DNA of 22,582 nucleotides from Syncephalastrum monosporum B8922 (lineage: Eukaryota > Mucoromycota > Mucoromycetes > Mucorales > Syncephalastraceae), in assembly GCA_000697355.1 (NCBI GenBank), contig JNEN01000792.1, positions 1 through 22,582 on the forward strand. The letters run 5' to 3'. This document shows, piece by piece, positions 19,000-22,582 of the stretch (the first letter of the stretch is position 1; the number at the start of each line of letters is the position of its first letter). The translations under genes were made by a program, and so were the position numbers. The notes beneath the pieces were generated by a model. That model made no database searches. It had not been told where the DNA came from and saw only the letters and a list, made by a program, of their open reading frames with translations.

Positions 19000-20400
19000 A
19001 TGGGCGCCAAAAAGAACAATAACAGCAACAACAATAAGGCACGACGGAAACACGACGTCAAGCCCGTTTTGCTCGGTGTACCCGACGGACGAGTGGAATA
19101 CGACACAGACGCCTACGTAACAAAGCTGGGTGGCGTCCCGGTAACGAAAAAAAGAAAAGAAGACCGAGTGTTCACGCTTCGTTGCTCATTGCTTCTGAAT
19201 TGGGGATTGACAGATCTGGCTCCAAGCGGATGCACCACCCTCGAAAAGTGTATGCACGTGCAAGAACTGTGGCCAGCTGCAGTATCTTATTTTTCAAGGC
19301 TACGTTCCTTTACCTGAGTCTATATACCATCGCGTCCTTTATGTCTGGGCTTGCAATCGTCGCGAATGTATGCGTAAACCCACAAGGTAAGAATCGGGGC
19401 ACGTTGAAAAGAGAAAGACAAGGGAAAGCAAGGAAGAAAGCAAAGAGCATTAAAGACGTGGGATAGTTTCACAGTGTTGCGGTCGCATCTGGTCGACCCC
19501 GAGTATTTGAAAGCACAGAAGCAGAAACAAGAGGCGGCACGGCGGAAAAAGGCCGCGGCTGCCAAAGCACAGCAACAAGCGAAGGCGCAACCTTTCCAAC
19601 TCGGAGACCTGTGGGGTGCTGGCCCTTCTTCCTTCAACAGCAACCAAGCCAATCCCTTTGGAAACCCTTTTGCGCAACAAACGACTTACCAACCCGCACC
19701 TCCTTCATTCCCTCCTGTCCAAACAGAACAAGAACAAGAACAAGAACAAGAACAAGAACAAGAACAAGAAGAGGATGACGAGGCACTCACAGCTCAGATG
19801 AGCGCCCTGTCCATTGTACAAGACCCCGTCGACGTAGCCGCTTTACCTCGTTTCCCAGCCGAGTATCTCTACATCGCCGAAGAAAATCTGCAGCGGTACG
19901 AAACCCTGGGATTCAGCGCGAAGCGGTATCAGGAATTTGTGGATCTGCAAGAGATGCTGCTCTCGGAAGAAGCCGACGGCGAGTGGAAGGGTGAGACGTA
20001 CGAGAAGCAGGCCATGCCCGGCGGTGTCGACAAGCAGTTCACCCAGTTTCTGGAACGTGTCGAATGTGAGCCTTCCCAATGCGTGCGCTACGCCTGGGCC
20101 GGGACGCCCCTCTTTTATGGCCAACTGCAACAGCAGCAGCCGCCCTTGGGAGGCCACTGCTCGCATTGCGGTAGCCGTCGTGTATTTGAGATGCAGCTGA
20201 TGCCGACCGTGCTCTCTGTCCTGAATGTGGAAGCGTACGCCCACGTCGAAAAGGAAGCCGAGTCACCTGCTCAGTGGAACGTGGGCATGGAGTTTGGGAC
20301 TGTCCTCATCTTTGTGTGCGAGCGCGACTGCCACCCGGCACCGACGGAGCAGGTCTCGTATAGCGAAGAGTGCTGTATTGTGCAATATGAAGAAATGTAA
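19000..20400 (+). CDS. TSR4: Tsr4/PDCD2 family protein (40S ribosome assembly, Rps2 chaperone)
   Basis: Three exons, 19000-19140, 19214-19386 and 19467-20400, give 415 residues with GT-AG introns of 73 and 80 nt. The N-terminal half has the family LGGVPIWL motif (43-50) and a Cys-rich zinc-binding segment (CTCKNCGQLQ at 61-70; CNRREC at 94-99). A basic/Ala-rich linker and an EQ-repeat precede the PDCD2_C domain, with RYAWAGTPLFYGQL, CSHCGSRRVFEMQLMPTVLS and a final FVCERDC. Yeast Tsr4 escorts newly made Rps2 to the pre-40S particle, and PDCD2 does the same in animals; location is cytosol and nucleus. It is divergent from acyl-CoA oxidase and convergent with Caf40. The family call is firm. Confidence 0.93.
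19726..19770 (+). repeat. In-frame GAACAA hexanucleotide repeat (Glu-Gln tract) in Tsr4
   Basis: About seven GAACAA units encode alternating Glu and Gln followed by an acidic EEDDE run. It lies in the linker between the zinc-binding and C-terminal domains, so length changes by whole units would keep frame. Confidence 0.85.
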
Positions 20401-20935
20401 CTTTGTATAGTTTGTATGTGTATTTATAAATAACATCTACAAACCTCCAAAAGAATGAAAGAATGGGAAAAAGAGAGAAGAAAAGAGAAGGAAAAAAAGA
20501 ATAAAGGCATTCATGTACAAGAAGAATGAAGAAGGTGAGTGCAAAATAGACAGAGAGGTTGGGGTGGAGAGGCAAATGCATGCTACATACTACGACGACT
20601 AACTAACTGCTACTACTACTGCTGGTACTACTACGATACGTGTGTGTGTGGTGTGTGTGTGTGTGTGTACTTAAAAAAGAAAAACGGTGCGATGAATTTT
20701 GTTGACCTACGAATTAACAACAGCCGGCTGTGTAATAATGTGTGAAGTGTGTGTGTGCGATAGTGTTGATTGTGTGTGGTTGAGCGATTGTGCGTGCGTG
20801 TGTATGCGCGAAAGTGTATATAGGGTGTATACAGGTCTCTTTTTTTTTTGTTTTTTTGTGTTTTTTTTTTTTTTGGCAATGTAGATTTGTCGTCTTGGCT
20901 TTTCTTTTTCCTTGTTGTTCGCTTGTCCTCTTGCT
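20401..20935. other. Convergent 3' region of Tsr4 and Caf40, rich in simple repeats
   Basis: About 535 bp. It contains A/G-rich DNA (20450-20505), a GT microsatellite (20640-20668), further TG-rich DNA (20740-20830) and T runs (20840-20874). The ORFs listed on both strands here are low-complexity shadows. The T-rich part reads as A-rich downstream of Caf40. Confidence 0.6.
20640..20668. repeat. GT/CA microsatellite
   Basis: An almost pure run of GT dinucleotides, interrupted once (GTGG), between the 3' ends of two convergent genes. Confidence 0.85.
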
Positions 20936-22299
20936 TCAGTTGATTGATCCATCCGACAGATTGATCAAAAGTTGAGCAAGGCATCGACGCGTCGCGTTGT
21001 CGTCCTTGAGCATGCCATGGAAGGTCGAGTCACGAAGAGGTTCGGGCAAGCACTGGCGGAGTGCTTCGCGCGCACGAGGGTTATCGGATAAGCGAAGGTA
21101 GCAGCGAATGACATGCTTCAAGAGACGGATGGCCTGGGTATCGACGAGTTGGTTGACCATGTTGTGGAGGACGGTCGCGACGGCATAGAAGCGTTCGTAG
21201 GTCTGGCAGATGTAGTAAAGACCGGTCTCATCGAGGAGGATCTTTTGCACGATAAAAATGGCGACTGTTTTCGAGAGTTCGCTGCCTGTCTCCATGATGC
21301 GAAGACAAAGAGGTATAATTTCCGTCGAGAGCAAAAACGAGATGACTTCGGGGTTGTCATTCTTGACGAGCGCGCCAATCACACCCAGGCTGGTGAGCCG
21401 CAGGTACTCAAACGGGCGGGTTTTGCTCGTCGTGTTGAGGAACGGATACAGATAGAGAGGTATATGGGCTAATATGAATAGTCAATGTGGTATATAGGTT
21501 GAGTCACAGGATGGGAGGAGGACACGCAGCTGGACATTTACCATGCAAAAAGAGGGTACGGGTCTCGTTGTGATTGGCAACACACTGCAGCAAAGCAAGG
21601 GCATTGCAGACGCGGTTCGAAGCAACGCCGTTGAGCGTGGGTGGAGTCAGCATCGGATAGACCGACACGATTTCCTGAAGGAGCACGGACATGACACCTA
21701 TTCCATACGAGAAGAAGAGTTGAGGAGAGTGATGACAACACACAGAAGCACAACGTACCGAAAGAGTACCAGAGGACAAGGGCCAGGTCCTCATACTGCT
21801 CGCGCTTCTTGGACAAATCCAACAGCGCTTGCTCGCGCAGGGCCGGGTTCAAGAGCTCCAGAACGAGCGTGTAGATCTTTTCCTCGTCGAGCTGCGCCAA
21901 TTTGTGCTGCACCTGGTCCTGCTGCAGAAACGGAAAGTTCATGCTCGCGGTGTTGCCCGACATGGTTTGCGCTGCAGCCGCTGCAGCCTGATTGGTGCTC
22001 ATGAGGGCCGAGTACGCTGCAAAAGGATCGTTGCTGTTTTGCACGGATGAACTGCGACCGGGCATGCCTGGATGCTGTGGTGGTTGCTGTTGCTGCTGTT
22101 GCTGTTGCTGGGCAGCCGCAGCAGCTGCAGCCGCGGCAGCGACGGCCGCGGCTTGCTGATTCCCACCCAAGGCAGAGTACTGCTGATTCAGATTCATATT
22201 CTGACCTCCCGATTGCAGCACGGCCGCCAAAGGGTTCGGCGTGGCAGCACCTAAAGACGACTGCTGAAGGTACTGGTGGAGTTGTGAATTCGGATGCAT
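20936..22299 (-). CDS. CAF40: CCR4-NOT subunit Caf40/Rcd1 (CNOT9)
   Basis: Three exons, 22299-21759, 21697-21542 and 21468-20936, give 409 residues; introns of 61 and 73 nt are GT-AG. Residues 1-135 are a low-complexity extension with an Ala run, nine Gln and Met/Asn/Gln-rich DNA-coded stretches. The armadillo-type Rcd1 core follows with family-typical [80 protein letters not shown] and [19 protein letters not shown]. Caf40 is the peptide- and nucleic-acid-binding module of the CCR4-NOT deadenylase in the cytosol. In fission yeast Rcd1 is needed for differentiation on nitrogen loss. The start is the ATG at 22299; the in-frame codon just upstream is TTG. Its leader is CT-rich (22321-22377 on the other strand is purine-rich). 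Confidence 0.96.
22083..22153 (-). repeat. Poly-Gln and poly-Ala coding repeats in Caf40
   Basis: On the coding strand, GCx codons for an Ala run (about 22111-22153) are followed by nine CAG/CAA codons (about 22084-22110). This is part of the disordered N-terminal extension. Confidence 0.85.
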
Positions 22300-22582
22300 C
22301 AATTAAAGGACAGAGGAGTAAAAAGGCAGTGGAAAAGTAAAAGTAAATGGAGAAGTAAGAAGAGGAAAGAGGGAGTCTGCACTGGTCTGGTCTGGTCCGC
22401 TTTGGTCTGGTTTGGTCTGTCTTTTTCTTACGTGCGATGGTTGGCAGTGATTCGCACCCCCCAATTTGTGATGCCGCGTCACGCCCGCACCACTGAACTT
22501 CCATATCCGCTAACCCCCTTCGCCCTTCCCTTCCCTTCCTGCCATTCCCTTTTCCTTTCCTTTCATCCCTTATTTTTTCTAC
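22300..22582 (-). promoter_or_regulatory. Caf40 upstream region with simple-sequence blocks
   Basis: Next to the start the coding strand is CT-rich (22321-22377). Further up is a degenerate TGGTC/TGGTTTGGTC repeat (22383-22421 on the plus strand), then a run of C/T blocks of the CCCTT type (22515-22565). No TATA box was found. Another gene may begin beyond the right edge. Confidence 0.45.

Noticed and set aside
20631..20984. Lys- and Thr-rich ORFs in the Tsr4-Caf40 gap
   Set aside because: They are translations of the GT microsatellite and T runs.
1..22582. A co-regulated metabolic or defence gene cluster
   Set aside because: The recognised genes are unrelated housekeeping functions on both strands with separate promoters; no secondary-metabolite, toxin or defence families are present.

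Overview
The window is nuclear DNA from a fungus. The genes are broken by many short GT-AG introns (mostly 47-86 nt; about 40 splice junctions could be placed by frame and homology). The protein set is fungal: an Ato acetate transporter, a UPF0658 Golgi protein, a yeast-type Rho1 and a peroxisomal acyl-CoA oxidase. The look of the genes fits an early-diverging (Mucoromycota-like) fungus, but the sequence alone does not settle the taxon. I found no tRNA, rRNA, CRISPR array or intact mobile element.

Layout, left to right: (1) the 5' part of the 60S assembly factor Rsa4/Notchless (minus, cut by the window edge), divergent from (2) an Ato-family acetate transporter (plus, with a TATA box). (3) An Mpv17/Sym1 membrane protein (plus) with a very short overlapping upstream ORF. 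(4) A tentative small coiled-coil gene (plus), convergent with (5) a CENP-P-like inner-kinetochore protein (minus, nine exons). (6) A UPF0658 multispanning Golgi membrane protein (minus). (7) A nitrilase (plus) with a complete Glu-Lys-Cys triad. (8) A Rho1-type GTPase (minus) ending in a CAAX box. (9) An acyl-CoA oxidase (minus) with the catalytic YEGDN motif and a C-terminal AKL peroxisome signal. (10) Tsr4/PDCD2, a 40S assembly protein (plus), divergent from the oxidase. (11) Caf40/Rcd1/CNOT9 of the CCR4-NOT complex (minus), convergent with Tsr4. Long gene-poor gaps lie at 3253-4248, 9376-11175 and 13893-16149.

The genes do not form one pathway. Themes recur by chance of neighbourhood: ribosome assembly (Rsa4, Tsr4), C2 and fatty-acid metabolism (Ato, acyl-CoA oxidase) and mRNA turnover (Caf40). 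I see no new multi-gene system. The most notable items are the CENP-P-like gene, which matters if this is a Mucorales relative because some of those fungi lack CENP-A, together with its in-frame 84-nt optional intron and nested 3' splice sites; the ATGA uORF/start overlap of the Mpv17 gene; the unrecognised small gene; and pyrimidine-rich leaders recurring in front of at least six start codons.
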